From positions 1 to 13,755 of the forward strand of contig CAYYAU010000009.1 in the NCBI GenBank assembly GCA_964469765.1: a stretch of 13,755 bases of DNA, given 5' to 3'. This document shows, one piece after another, positions 1-8,190 of the stretch (the first letter of the stretch is position 1; every line of letters begins with the position of its first letter). The stretch comes from CAYYAU01 sp964469765 [NCBI: uncultured Clostridia bacterium] (GTDB taxonomy: Bacteria; UBA6262; WVXT01; CAYYAU01). Position numbers and translations under genes: made by a program. The notes beneath the pieces are model-generated. The model was not told the DNA's origin. It made no database searches and saw only the letters and a list, made by a program, of their open reading frames with translations.

Positions 1-5
1 ACAAA

Positions 6-126
6 CCCTGATACCCATAGTGGTTCAGGGTTCGGTACACCCCAACCCTGATACCCGAAGTGGTTCAGGGATGAACCAGAACAAAGTTCGGTACATCCAA
101 ACCCTGATACCCGAAGTGGTTCAGGG
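6..126. repeat. Three-copy 25-base hairpin repeat
   Basis: Three near-identical 25-base units lie at 6-30, 46-70 and 102-126. Each begins CCCTGATACCC and ends GGTTCAGGG. Units 2 and 3 are identical; unit 1 differs only in the centre (CATAGT instead of CGAAGT). Within a unit CCCTGA pairs with TCAGGG and, past a bulged T, ACC pairs with GGT, leaving a six-base loop, so the difference falls in the loop and the arms are kept. The spacers share TTCGGTACA(C/T)CC; the second spacer carries about 16 extra bases. The periods (40 and 56) are not multiples of three, so this is not coding. The array starts 22 bases past the YjbQ-family stop codon and may continue beyond the window edge. No T-run follows the hairpins on the minus strand, so a classic terminator is not shown. 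Confidence 0.8.
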
Positions 127-147
127 TTGGATTTGTTTGTTTACCGA

Positions 148-564
148 TTATTCTCCGACAATCTGTAATATAATTTCTCTTCTTCTTTTTCTGTTATCAA
201 AATCAACAAAAACAATCTGCTGCCACACGCCTAATGTAAGTTTTCCTTTTTCGAAAGGAACTGTTAATGAAGGACCTATAACAGATGCTCTTAAATGTGA
301 GTGTGCATTACTATTAAAACCATGGTCATGAAAATAACTTCCCCTTTCAGAGATTAATTTTTCCCATAAATTCTTAAAGTCTTTTATAAGTCCTGGTTCA
401 TACTCAATTGTGATTAGTGCACCTGTTGCGCCTGGAACAAAAAGGTTTACAAAACCATTTTGTAATCTGGCTTCATAAATCTTCTCCTGTATATCATCTG
501 TTATATCAACTATATCACAATTACCTTGTGTAGAAAACTGTAATTTTTTATTTATTATCTTCAT
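148..564 (-). CDS. yjbQ: YjbQ/UPF0047 family protein (thiamine-phosphate synthase-like)
   Basis: This small protein of about 138 residues has the usual YjbQ length and signature. It has an early VDIT segment (about 19-22), a GATGALITIEYEP stretch (about 46-57) where many relatives have HTTAALxINE, then H79 and H81, the NAHSHLRASVIGPS block (about 86-99) and LTLGVWQQIVFVDFD (about 109-123) followed by a basic cluster. E. coli YjbQ shows thiamine-phosphate synthase activity, but the physiological role of the family is unsettled, so the function is tentative. I prefer the ATG at 564, with AGGTGA just before it; a GTG at 570 in the same frame would add two residues. It is the last gene before the hairpin repeats and is separated from folD by 129 bases, so it may be the operon tail or have its own transcription. 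Confidence 0.85.
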   Translation of the reverse strand: MKIINKKLQFSTQGNCDIVDITDDIQEKIYEARLQNGFVNLFVPGATGALITIEYEPGLIKDFKNLWEKLISERGSYFHDHGFNSNAHSHLRASVIGPSLTVPFEKGKLTLGVWQQIVFVDFDNRKRRREIILQIVGE

Positions 565-570
565 TATCAC

Positions 571-699
571 CTACCGCTCTTTCTTTTAAAGTCACCCCAA
601 CACCAATTAACAACAAACACATTTAAGGTCTTTCTTTAGAAGTATTTAGATATATGGTGTGCATCTTCTTTTTTCATCACTGTGTATTTATTTAATTAC
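571..699. other. Intergenic region between folD and yjbQ
   Basis: This 129-base AT-rich gap is the longest inside the gene cluster. I see no rho-independent terminator and no convincing -35/-10 pair on the minus strand. Two overlapping minus-strand frames are open for 13 codons each, one starting at 677, but neither has a good ribosome binding site or any recognisable homology. Whether yjbQ is co-transcribed with folD cannot be decided from sequence. Confidence 0.5.
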
Positions 700-1554
700 C
701 TATTTAGCTGTTTTTTGAAGTTTGTATGCCTTTATAAGGTTTACTATAAGCATATAACTTGTAATGCTACCAACTCCTCCTGGTACAGGTGTAATAAAAG
801 AGGCCTTATCCTTTACCTCATCAAACGCAACGTCACCGACTAACCTATCATTTACCCAATTTGTTCCAATATCAATAACAATGGCTCCTTCCTTAACAGC
901 TTCTGATTTGATATATAAGGGTTTACCAATTGCAACAAATAAAATATCTGCTTGTTTAGTAAATGAAAATAAATCATTTGTTGCAGAATGACACACCGTA
1001 ACTGTTGCACTTTTCTTAATGTTTAAAAGAAGAAAAAGTAAAGGCCTTCCAACAATAAGACTTCTTCCAACAATAACCGCCTTTTTATTTTGTAAGTCAG
1101 TATTTGTGGATTTGAGAGTCTCCCATGCTGCAAGTGCTGTGGGTGAAACAAACTGAGCAGTCCCTGAAGATAAAAGACCAATATTGTAAGGATGAATACC
1201 TTCTATATCCTTCTCAGGAGTAATATTTGAAATAACTCTTTGAAAACTTATGTGTTTAGGAAGAGGCGTTAACACAATTATACCATTGGTGTTGGTGTCG
1301 TTGTTCAAATTCTCTATTAAACTTAAAACCTCTTTTTCTTGACAATCCTCCTTAAGAGTCTCTAAAGAAAACCTAACTCCAAGCTCTTCGCATAATCTTT
1401 TCTGACTATTAACATAGGACAGTGAAGATTCGTTATTCCCAATAAATACACAGGAAATCCCGATATCTTCTTTATATTGTATTTTTATTTCCTCTATCTT
1501 TTTTACTATTTCGGCCTTAACCTTTTTTGCAATCTCTTTTCCGGATATGAGCAT
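700..1554 (-). CDS. folD: Methylenetetrahydrofolate dehydrogenase, FolD family, with altered cyclohydrolase residues
   Basis: FolD-family protein of 284 residues, close to the 288 of E. coli FolD. Normally it oxidises 5,10-methylene-THF to 5,10-methenyl-THF with NAD(P)+ and hydrolyses that to 10-formyl-THF in the cytoplasm. The fold is clear: an N-terminal folate domain, then the nucleotide-binding motif GRSLIVGRP (163-171), GAIVIDIG (223-230) and TPVPGGVG (255-262). Against E. coli FolD the segment from G39 aligns without gaps. There the catalytic Lys54 is Gln51, Gln98 is Leu95 (GIIVLTPLP instead of GILVQLPLP) and Asp121 is Glu118 (KDIEG instead of KDVDG). Tyr50 is kept as Tyr47. PCTP is FVSP, and the Pro after PGGVG is Ser. 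I infer that dehydrogenase activity may persist while cyclohydrolase is lost or weak. The start at 1554 follows GGAAGAG, which overlaps the fchA stop region. Confidence 0.9.
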   Translation of the reverse strand: MLISGKEIAKKVKAEIVKKIEEIKIQYKEDIGISCVFIGNNESSLSYVNSQKRLCEELGVRFSLETLKEDCQEKEVLSLIENLNNDTNTNGIIVLTPLPKHISFQRVISNITPEKDIEGIHPYNIGLLSSGTAQFVSPTALAAWETLKSTNTDLQNKKAVIVGRSLIVGRPLLFLLLNIKKSATVTVCHSATNDLFSFTKQADILFVAIGKPLYIKSEAVKEGAIVIDIGTNWVNDRLVGDVAFDEVKDKASFITPVPGGVGSITSYMLIVNLIKAYKLQKTAK

Positions 1555-1562
1555 ATCTCTTC

Positions 1563-2183
1563 CTAATTTTTGTAAACCTCTATTTTATCTCTAAGCTTAC
1601 TGATTTTACTAAAAACCTTCCTTTTTAAGGATTTAAACTCTCTTTCTGTTTTTTCTACAAAACTTTTATCCTTAATCAAAATAAGGTTTTCTTTAATATT
1701 ATCCTCTGCTCCTTCTAACGCAACACTAAACAGGTTTAAGGAAGCTTTAAAATCACTCAAAAGCCTTTTATTCAGAAATGGAAAAAGACAGCTTATTAAA
1801 TCAACTCCTTCACAACACAGCTTAAATACACAAAAAGGAACCGCAGTTGCTTTTTTAAGTGCATTTTCAATTAACCTTTTTCTTTTTTTATTTCCTTTTG
1901 GGGTTTTAAATGAATCAACAACAAGTTTGTATGCTTTTATATCTTCATTTATTAATCTAAAAACAACTCTTCTTTTTCTTCTACTTAATTTTAAAATCTG
2001 GCGAATCTTCTTTTTTTTATATAATATGGTAATCTTCTTATAACTAAAATGACAACACATCTCTAAAAGAGAAAAACCTAAACTGCTTACTAAAGCATTT
2101 ACACTCCCTCCACCAGGAGCAGGCAAAGAAGAAGCAACATCATCTATGAATACCGTCAGACTCTTCTTTGTATAGTCTTTCAT
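1563..2183 (-). CDS. fchA: Methenyltetrahydrofolate cyclohydrolase (FchA / cyclodeaminase family)
   Basis: Protein of 206 residues from the formiminotransferase-cyclodeaminase C-terminal family, the size of stand-alone FchA proteins (about 200-215). These interconvert 5,10-methenyl-THF and 10-formyl-THF. Visible motifs are PAPGGGS (21-27), LLEMCCHFSYKK (39-50; the L-MV-LT-GKKKY position), D81 in NEDIKAY (79-85), A-VP (114-116), S143-D144, and GAEDNIKENL (158-167) before KD. Its central part is unusually basic (residues 49-72). The ATG is preceded by AAGGA at normal spacing, and the gap after metF is 15 bases. Direct placement between metF and folD supports the folate cyclohydrolase role over the histidine-degradation role (formimino-THF cyclodeaminase), because no histidine-degradation gene is present. 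It probably supplies the cyclohydrolase step that the neighbouring FolD appears to lack. Confidence 0.87.
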   Translation of the reverse strand: MKDYTKKSLTVFIDDVASSLPAPGGGSVNALVSSLGFSLLEMCCHFSYKKITILYKKKKIRQILKLSRRKRRVVFRLINEDIKAYKLVVDSFKTPKGNKKRKRLIENALKKATAVPFCVFKLCCEGVDLISCLFPFLNKRLLSDFKASLNLFSVALEGAEDNIKENLILIKDKSFVEKTEREFKSLKRKVFSKISKLRDKIEVYKN

Positions 2184-2198
2184 TTTAACTTTTCCTTT

Positions 2199-3086
2199 TT
2201 AACTGCTCTGTTTTCTGTCCTCTACTTTCTTTAACAGCTCCGGTATGTATCTTTCCCATCCTAAACTCATTATATGGATTCCACAAACTCTTTGTTTAAC
2301 TCTGTTTATTATATCTGTACTTATATCAATACTTACATTATTAATCTCATCTGAAGATGCATCCTTTAGTTGAGATATAACTTCTTCAGGGATATCTATA
2401 CCGGGGATATTCTCATTGAGATATTTTGCCATTCTAACAGATTTTAAAAGAAGAACACCCGCAATAACAGGCACCTTTATTTCCTTTACCTTATCAAGGA
2501 ACCTAAAAAACCTTTCCACATTGAATATCGGCTGAGTCTGAAAAAACTCAACACCTGCTTCAATCTTTCTTTTCAGTTTAGTAATCTCTGCCTCAACTGA
2601 ATCAATAGTGGGATTTAATGCAGCACCTAATGAATAATCCGGCTTTCCTTTTAAAGGATGGCCCATCATATCTTTGCCTTCTTTTAGTTTTTTTGCAACC
2701 TCAATAAGTCTAACTGAATCAAGGTCAAAAACAGGTTTTGTGGTAGGGTGGTCTCCTAAGGAAGTTGAATCACCTGTTAAGAGAAGAAAGTTCTCTACCC
2801 CTAATAAAGAAGCATTTAACAAATCAGACTGAAGAGCTAACCTATTTCTGTCTCTACAGGTAATCTGCATAATAGGTTCGTATCCTTCTTTTTTGAGTAA
2901 AACACTTAAACCCAAAGAACCTAAACGAAATACAGCACTGTTCATATCAGTAACATTAAAAAAATCTACCTTATCCTTAAGAGGTGTTATTGAATCAAAT
3001 ACCCTTTTTATATCAATACCTTTTGGAGGAACAATCTCAACTGTGATTAGAAATTTCTTCTTTTCTAATAATTTAGGTAGCTTCAT
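2199..3086 (-). CDS. metF: 5,10-methylenetetrahydrofolate reductase
   Basis: This 295-residue protein matches the length of single-domain bacterial MetF (about 296). MetF is an FAD-dependent TIM-barrel enzyme reducing 5,10-methylene-THF to 5-methyl-THF for methionine synthesis or, in acetogens, for acetyl-CoA synthesis. The catalytic Glu is E17 in VEIVPPKG (the FEFFPPK position). FNVTDMNSA (43-51), QITCRDRNR (74-82), LLLTGD (101-106, with D106) and GAALNP / FFQTQPIF in the second half are all typical, and the style is that of the acetogen/clostridial subgroup. The ribosome binding site GAGGAG overlaps the fhs stop (TGAGGAGAG), giving a 13-base gap and likely translational coupling. No MetV partner or electron-transfer subunit is adjacent, so the electron donor is unknown. 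Confidence 0.95.
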   Translation of the reverse strand: MKLPKLLEKKKFLITVEIVPPKGIDIKRVFDSITPLKDKVDFFNVTDMNSAVFRLGSLGLSVLLKKEGYEPIMQITCRDRNRLALQSDLLNASLLGVENFLLLTGDSTSLGDHPTTKPVFDLDSVRLIEVAKKLKEGKDMMGHPLKGKPDYSLGAALNPTIDSVEAEITKLKRKIEAGVEFFQTQPIFNVERFFRFLDKVKEIKVPVIAGVLLLKSVRMAKYLNENIPGIDIPEEVISQLKDASSDEINNVSIDISTDIINRVKQRVCGIHIMSLGWERYIPELLKKVEDRKQSS

Positions 3087-3099
3087 CTTGTTACTCTCC

Positions 3100-4794
3100 T
3101 CAAAATAACCCTTTCACCTTTCCTTCCTCATCAATATCAACTTTTTCACCTGCAGGAAATGAAGGTAAGCCCGGCATAGTTCTCATCTCACCACATAAAG
3201 GGTATAAAAACCCAGCTCCTACAGATGCCCTTACCTCTCTAATGGGTAAGGTAAAACCTGTGGGTCTACCCTTCAAAGTAGGGTCATGAGAAAGAGATAA
3301 GTGAGTCTTTGCCATACAAATAGGAAGTTTATCGTATCCTAACGCAGTATAATTAGTAATCTGCTTTTCTGCTTTAGCGGAATATGACACATCCTTTGCT
3401 CCGTATATTTCCTTTGCAATAATCTCAATTTTTTCTTTTATAGGAATATCAAGAGGATAAAGAAACTTAAACCTATTTGGTTTTTCAGCTGCTTTAACAA
3501 CTGCTTCTGCTAAATCCTTTCCTCCTTCTGAACCTTTTAACCAGACCTCACTTACCACAGCATCCTCTGCACCAAACTCCTTTGCGTTCTGAAGGACAAA
3601 CTTTATTTCCTTATCAGTATCATAAGTAAACTTATTCAATGCAACAACAACGGGTATCCCAAACTTTTTCATATTTTCTACTTGTTTCTCTAAATTACAT
3701 AATCCTTGCTCAATTGCGGGTATATTCTCTTTTAATAATCCTTCATCCAAAGGTTTACCCGCAACCACCTTAAACCTACCGCTATGCATCTTTAACGCCC
3801 TTATTGAACAAACCACAACAACTGCATTTGGGATGAGTCCACTGCGCCTACACTTAATATTAAAAAACTTCTCTGCTCCACAATCTGCTCCAAATCCACT
3901 TTCAGTAACAACATAATCAGTTAGTTTTATTGCTATTTGGTCTGCAATAATTGAACTATTCCCATGAGCAATGTTTGCAAATGGACCTGCATGGACAAAA
4001 CAAGGTGTGTTCTCCAATGTTTGCATCAAGTTTGGTTTTAATGCGTCCTTCAAAAGTACAGTCATTGCTCCAGCAACTTTAATATCCTCAGCTGTAACCG
4101 CTTTTCCATCATATGTGTATGCTAACACTATTCTTCCTAACCTTTCTCTTAAATCCTTCAAATCTTCAGATAAAGCAAGAATTGCCATCACCTCGCTCGC
4201 CACTGTTATGTCAAATCCTGTTTGACGAGGAAACCCATCCTGTTTTCCCCCAAGCCCTATAACTATATTCCTTAAGAATCTATCACTTACATCAACCACT
4301 CTTCGCCATTCAATTGTTAATGGGTCTATTTTGAGTCTGTTTCCTTTAAGGATTGAGTTATCCAAGAATGCAGAACAAAGATTGTGAGCAATACCTACTG
4401 CATGTACATCCCCTGTTAAATGAAGATTAAAATCCTCCATAGGCACAACCTGAGAGTAACCACCACCAGCAGCTCCTCCTTTTATCCCAAATACAGGACC
4501 TAAAGAAGGCTGCCTGATATTAACAATTGCTTTCTTTCCAATCCTATTAAGCCCCATTGCAAGACCAATTGTTGTTACAGTTTTACCTTCCCCTAAAGGC
4601 GTTGGTGTTATTGCTGTCACATCAATGTACTTCCCATTTTTAGAAGAAGAAAACTTCTTTTTAACACCCAGATTTACTTTGGCTTTGTATTTACCATAAA
4701 GTTCTAAATCCTCCTCACTAAGGTTAATTCTATCTGCAATTTCAGTAATAGGCACCATCTTAGCCTCTTGTGCAATCTGTAGGTCTGATTTCAC
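3100..4794 (-). CDS. fhs: Formate--tetrahydrofolate ligase
   Basis: ATP-dependent enzyme joining formate and THF to give 10-formyl-THF. At 564 residues it is full length (Moorella enzyme about 559). It shows the P-loop-like PTPLGEGKT (64-72), RQPSLGP (94-100), the glycine-rich GIKGGAAGGGYSQV (103-116), EDFNLHLTGD (120-129) and near the C-terminus SVGAGFLYPLCGEMRTMPGLP-type sequence. No key residue looks missing. The start is a GTG at 4794 in a GTGA overlap with the wecB stop, preceded by AGGGGG. The N-terminus from this codon (MKSDLQIAQEA) matches the family, so the GTG is well supported. It opens the one-carbon block fhs-metF-fchA-folD. Confidence 0.98.
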   Translation of the reverse strand: MKSDLQIAQEAKMVPITEIADRINLSEEDLELYGKYKAKVNLGVKKKFSSSKNGKYIDVTAITPTPLGEGKTVTTIGLAMGLNRIGKKAIVNIRQPSLGPVFGIKGGAAGGGYSQVVPMEDFNLHLTGDVHAVGIAHNLCSAFLDNSILKGNRLKIDPLTIEWRRVVDVSDRFLRNIVIGLGGKQDGFPRQTGFDITVASEVMAILALSEDLKDLRERLGRIVLAYTYDGKAVTAEDIKVAGAMTVLLKDALKPNLMQTLENTPCFVHAGPFANIAHGNSSIIADQIAIKLTDYVVTESGFGADCGAEKFFNIKCRRSGLIPNAVVVVCSIRALKMHSGRFKVVAGKPLDEGLLKENIPAIEQGLCNLEKQVENMKKFGIPVVVALNKFTYDTDKEIKFVLQNAKEFGAEDAVVSEVWLKGSEGGKDLAEAVVKAAEKPNRFKFLYPLDIPIKEKIEIIAKEIYGAKDVSYSAKAEKQITNYTALGYDKLPICMAKTHLSLSHDPTLKGRPTGFTLPIREVRASVGAGFLYPLCGEMRTMPGLPSFPAGEKVDIDEEGKVKGLF

Positions 4795-5915
4795 CTTACA
4801 CCCCCTGTTAGATATTTTGTTGTTTCTTTTAGAATTCTCAAGGATGCTCTACCATCTCCATACGGATTTACAGCATTTGCCATTTTTTTATATAAATTGG
4901 AAGAATTGAGTAACACATTCATATTCTGTAAAATACTATATTTTTCAGTTCCTATCACTCTTACCGCACCAGTTCTTACAACCTCGGGTCTTTCTGTTAC
5001 CTTCCTCAACACCAAAACAGGCTTATCTAAGGAGGGAGCTTCTTCTTGTAATCCACCAGAATCAGTGAGAATAAAAAAACTTTTTTTCATAAGAAAAATA
5101 AAATCACTGTAGTCTAAAGGAGGTAACAAAAGTATGTTTCTCTTATTATCTAAAATTGAATAAACTATACTTTTTACATTTGGATTTAAATGGACTGGAT
5201 AAACAACACATATATCATCCCTTTTTTGTGCAATTTCCCTCAAAGCAAGACATATATTCTCTAAGGGTCTGCCCCAATTCTCTCTTCTATGTGCTGTAAC
5301 TAATATAATCTTTTTAGAAAAGTCTACTTTCTTTATAAGTTTTTCTTTTGGGTTTATATTCTTCTTTATAACATAAAATAATGCATCAATAACTGTGTTT
5401 CCTGTTACATAAATGTTTTTCCTTGCAATGCCTTCTTTAATCAAGTTTTCTTTAGCAACTCCAGTTGGAGCAAAATGTAAAATAGAAATTCTATCTGTAA
5501 GAACTCTGTTTAATTCTTCTGGATATGGATGAAAAAAATTGTATGACCTCAATCCCGCCTCTATATGAGCAACTGGTATCTTCTGGTAAAATGAAGAAAG
5601 GGCAGACGCAAATGTCGTAGTTGTATCTCCATGGACAACTACTAAGTCTGGTTTAACCTGTTTTAAAATATCCTTTATTTCATTCAAAACCTTCACTGTC
5701 ACTAAAGAAGGAGTTTGAGATTCCTCCATTATATTTAAATCAAAATCTGTTTTTATACTAAACAGCTTAAGCACCTGGTTTAGCATCTGTTTATGTTGAG
5801 AAGTAATAAGAATCTTTGTATTAAACGAGCCATTATTTAAAAAAGTTTCAATAACCGGCGCTAATTTAATTGCTTCTGGTCTTGTTCCAAAAATAAATAA
5901 TACACTTTTCTTCAT
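4791..5915 (-). CDS. wecB: UDP-N-acetylglucosamine 2-epimerase (non-hydrolysing)
   Basis: Cytoplasmic enzyme interconverting UDP-GlcNAc and UDP-ManNAc for cell-surface polysaccharide or teichoic-acid linkage synthesis. The 374 residues equal the usual family length. It has FGTRPEAIKLAPVI (9-22), HGDTTTT (95-101), HIEAGLRS (117-124), PYPEELNR (130-137), HRRENWG (209-215) and TDSGGLQEEAP (284-294). D97, E119, E133 and H209 match the catalytic positions D95, E117, E131 and H213 of the E. coli enzyme. The gene starts four bases after wecA ends and overlaps fhs by four bases (GTGA). Its own Shine-Dalgarno is poor, so translation probably depends on ribosomes arriving from wecA. The sugar transferase that would use UDP-ManNAc is not in the window. 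Confidence 0.97.
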   Translation of the reverse strand: MKKSVLFIFGTRPEAIKLAPVIETFLNNGSFNTKILITSQHKQMLNQVLKLFSIKTDFDLNIMEESQTPSLVTVKVLNEIKDILKQVKPDLVVVHGDTTTTFASALSSFYQKIPVAHIEAGLRSYNFFHPYPEELNRVLTDRISILHFAPTGVAKENLIKEGIARKNIYVTGNTVIDALFYVIKKNINPKEKLIKKVDFSKKIILVTAHRRENWGRPLENICLALREIAQKRDDICVVYPVHLNPNVKSIVYSILDNKRNILLLPPLDYSDFIFLMKKSFFILTDSGGLQEEAPSLDKPVLVLRKVTERPEVVRTGAVRVIGTEKYSILQNMNVLLNSSNLYKKMANAVNPYGDGRASLRILKETTKYLTGGVR

Positions 5916-5919
5916 CTGT

Positions 5920-6927
5920 TTACTTTAAACTCAAAATGATGGCACCTATTCCAAGTATACTAGAAAATATGTATACCCCTATTACAATCTGTTTTGCACT
6001 ATATCCATAAGCAAGGAGTCTATGATGAATATGGTCTTTATCAGGCTGAAAAAGTGATTTTTTCATTTTCAGTCTTCTTATCGCAGTAAATAAGGTTTCT
6101 AATATCGGAAATGCTATTATCAATATTGGTATAAAAATGGATATGGTAGCAGTAAGTTTAAGTATACCTAAAATAGTAACTGTTCCTAAAAAATATCCAA
6201 TAAGCATGCTTCCGGTATCTCCCATAAATACTGTAGATGGTGGAAAGTTATATCTTAAAAACCCTAACACGGCTCCACCTAAGGACAAACATAAAATCCC
6301 AACAAGTATAAGTTCTCTTGTTACTGTTATAGATAATTGCTTATTTATTTGAAGGAATGTAACAATAAAAAATACAATAGAACCAATAGCCACAACACCT
6401 GCTGCTAATCCATCAATTCCATCTATTAAATTTATACTATTTATAAATACTACCATCCATATTGTAGTAACTAATATTGAGAAAAATATCGGTAAAAGTA
6501 TGTAGGTTTTAATAAGGGGAATTTTTATACCAACAATCTTTATCCCATACTCAATTGTAATTAGAATAACAATAATCTGAACAAGAAGTTTTGTTAAGGG
6601 ATTAAGTGACTTTCTATCATCTATAACTCCAAGAAGTAGTATGATTGTTGAACCAATGATGATGCCACTCAAAACTTTTTGAAGAAAGTTATACGAAAAT
6701 AATAAATCTCTAAATGCTATATTGAAAAAGTATAATATCCCTATAGTAACAATAATACTTATATAAATTGCAATTCCACCAGATGAAGGGATATCTCTAT
6801 GATGAAGTTTTCTTTTTCCTGGTCTATCTGTTAGATTAAAATATTTAAAAATATTTCTAATAATAGGTGTTATTACTAAAGAAAGTAAAAACGACACTGC
6901 AAAAGCAATAATATAACACTCTTTCAT
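5920..6927 (-). CDS. wecA: Undecaprenyl-phosphate N-acetylglucosaminyl-1-phosphate transferase (WecA/TagO/MraY family)
   Basis: Integral membrane enzyme that transfers a sugar-1-phosphate from a UDP-sugar, most likely GlcNAc, to undecaprenyl phosphate, the first step of lipid-linked glycan synthesis. The 335 residues are rich in hydrophobic segments (about ten helices). Family motifs are visible: DRPGKRKLHHRDIPSSGG (34-51), the Mg-binding D103-D104 in GVIDDRK, NLIDGIDGLAAG (166-177), FLRYNFPPSTVFMGDTGS (223-240, D237) and the HIHHR motif (299-303), which favours WecA/TagO over MraY. Neighbouring wecB supports a GlcNAc-ManNAc linkage role. The ribosome binding site is weak; the gap from glyA is 21 AT-rich bases. 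Substrate choice (GlcNAc or a modified HexNAc) is inferred. Confidence 0.93.
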   Translation of the reverse strand: MKECYIIAFAVSFLLSLVITPIIRNIFKYFNLTDRPGKRKLHHRDIPSSGGIAIYISIIVTIGILYFFNIAFRDLLFSYNFLQKVLSGIIIGSTIILLLGVIDDRKSLNPLTKLLVQIIVILITIEYGIKIVGIKIPLIKTYILLPIFFSILVTTIWMVVFINSINLIDGIDGLAAGVVAIGSIVFFIVTFLQINKQLSITVTRELILVGILCLSLGGAVLGFLRYNFPPSTVFMGDTGSMLIGYFLGTVTILGILKLTATISIFIPILIIAFPILETLFTAIRRLKMKKSLFQPDKDHIHHRLLAYGYSAKQIVIGVYIFSSILGIGAIILSLK

Positions 6928-6948
6928 TTATTAATTTAACTTTTAAAT

Positions 6949-8190
6949 TTAAAACTTTTTATACAAAGGAAACTTTTCACAGAGATGTTTAACTTCCCGA
7001 CGAATTCTGTAAAGGACCGATGGGTCTTTTCTGTATATAATTACCTTATTTATAAGAGAACTAATTTTTCTCATTTCCTTTTCTTTCATTCCCCTTGTTG
7101 TAATTGCAGGCGTGCCTAACCGAATGCCTGAGGTAACAAAAGGGGGTTTAGGGTCATATGGTATAGAGTTTTTATTTACAGTAATACCTGCTTTTTCTAA
7201 ACACTCTTCTGTTTCTTTTCCGTTAAGTCTTTTATTTCTTAAATCTACAAGTAACAAGTGATTATCCGTTCCACCTGATACAAGTTTAAATCCATTTTGT
7301 TTAAGTCCTTCTGCTAAAGCCTTTGCATTTTTGATTATCTGAAGTTGATACTCTCTAAACTCTGGCTTTAATGCCTCCCCTAAAGCAACAGCCTTTGCAG
7401 CTATTACATGCATCAGAGGACCTCCTTGAGTTCCGGGAAAAACAGTCTTGTCTATAATTGATGCATACTTTTTTTTACACATAATAAGTCCACCTCTTGG
7501 TCCTCTTAATGTTTTATGCGTAGTAGTTGTAACAAAATCTGCATAAGGAATAGGTGAAGGATGAAAACCACAAGCAATAAGGCCAGCAATATGAGCGATA
7601 TCTGCCATTAAGTAAGCACCAACTTCATCTGCAATCTCTTTAAACCTTTTAAAATCAATAATTCTTGGATATGCAGAGGCTCCAGCAACAATCAACCTTG
7701 GTTTATACTTACGCACTAACTGTTTCATTTCAGAATAGTTAATTGTTCCATTACTATGTGTAACACTTATAGGAATTGTTTTAAAATACTTACCAGAAAA
7801 ACTACTCGGATGACCGTGCGAAAGATGTCCACCGTGAGAAAGATGCATACCCATAATTGTATCTCCAGGATTTAAAACAGCAAAATAAACGGCCATATTT
7901 GCCTGTGTCCCTGAATGAGGCTGAACATTGGCATGTTCACATTTAAAGATTTCTTTCGCTCTTTGGATAGCTAAGTCCTCTACTTTATCGTAATACTTAC
8001 ATCCCCCATAATACCTTTTTCCGGGGTATCCTTCAGCATACTTATTTGTCATTACTGAACCCTGTGCCTCCAACACTGAATATGAAACAAAGTTCTCAGA
8101 AGCTATCATCTCTAATGTATACTGTTGTCTATATATCTCATCTAAAATTATTTTATGTACATTAGGGTCGGTCTTTTTTAAATTCTTCAT
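6949..8190 (-). CDS. glyA: Serine hydroxymethyltransferase
   Basis: PLP enzyme interconverting serine plus THF with glycine plus 5,10-methylene-THF, the main one-carbon entry point. The 413 residues are the normal bacterial length. Clear motifs are [18 protein letters not shown] (49-66), [11 protein letters not shown] (88-98), [10 protein letters not shown] (195-204, with D197 and H200 near PLP) and [14 protein letters not shown] (221-234), in which K226 is the expected Schiff-base lysine. The start ATG directly abuts the stop of the phosphatase gene (TAA-ATG), with AGAGGAAA as ribosome binding site inside that gene. Its position ahead of fhs/metF/fchA/folD links serine to the one-carbon block, with the two wec genes between. 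Confidence 0.98.
   Translation of the reverse strand: MKNLKKTDPNVHKIILDEIYRQQYTLEMIASENFVSYSVLEAQGSVMTNKYAEGYPGKRYYGGCKYYDKVEDLAIQRAKEIFKCEHANVQPHSGTQANMAVYFAVLNPGDTIMGMHLSHGGHLSHGHPSSFSGKYFKTIPISVTHSNGTINYSEMKQLVRKYKPRLIVAGASAYPRIIDFKRFKEIADEVGAYLMADIAHIAGLIACGFHPSPIPYADFVTTTTHKTLRGPRGGLIMCKKKYASIIDKTVFPGTQGGPLMHVIAAKAVALGEALKPEFREYQLQIIKNAKALAEGLKQNGFKLVSGGTDNHLLLVDLRNKRLNGKETEECLEKAGITVNKNSIPYDPKPPFVTSGIRLGTPAITTRGMKEKEMRKISSLINKVIIYRKDPSVLYRIRREVKHLCEKFPLYKKF

Noticed and set aside
6-126. Possible CRISPR array at the left edge
   Set aside because: Spacers are unequal (15 and 31 bases), related to each other, and only three units are present; no cas gene is nearby. A hairpin repeat fits better.
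20-331. Plus-strand open frame running through the repeats
   Set aside because: It crosses repeat units whose periods are not multiples of three and overlaps the well-supported YjbQ-family gene on the other strand.
636-677. 13-residue minus-strand peptide frames in the folD-yjbQ gap
   Set aside because: Two overlapping short frames are open, neither with a convincing ribosome binding site or known homologue; chance is enough.
571-699. Folate-type riboswitch or other structured RNA near the one-carbon genes
   Set aside because: The gap is downstream of folD, AT-rich and without a conserved-looking fold; gaps before fhs, metF, fchA and folD are too short to hold one.
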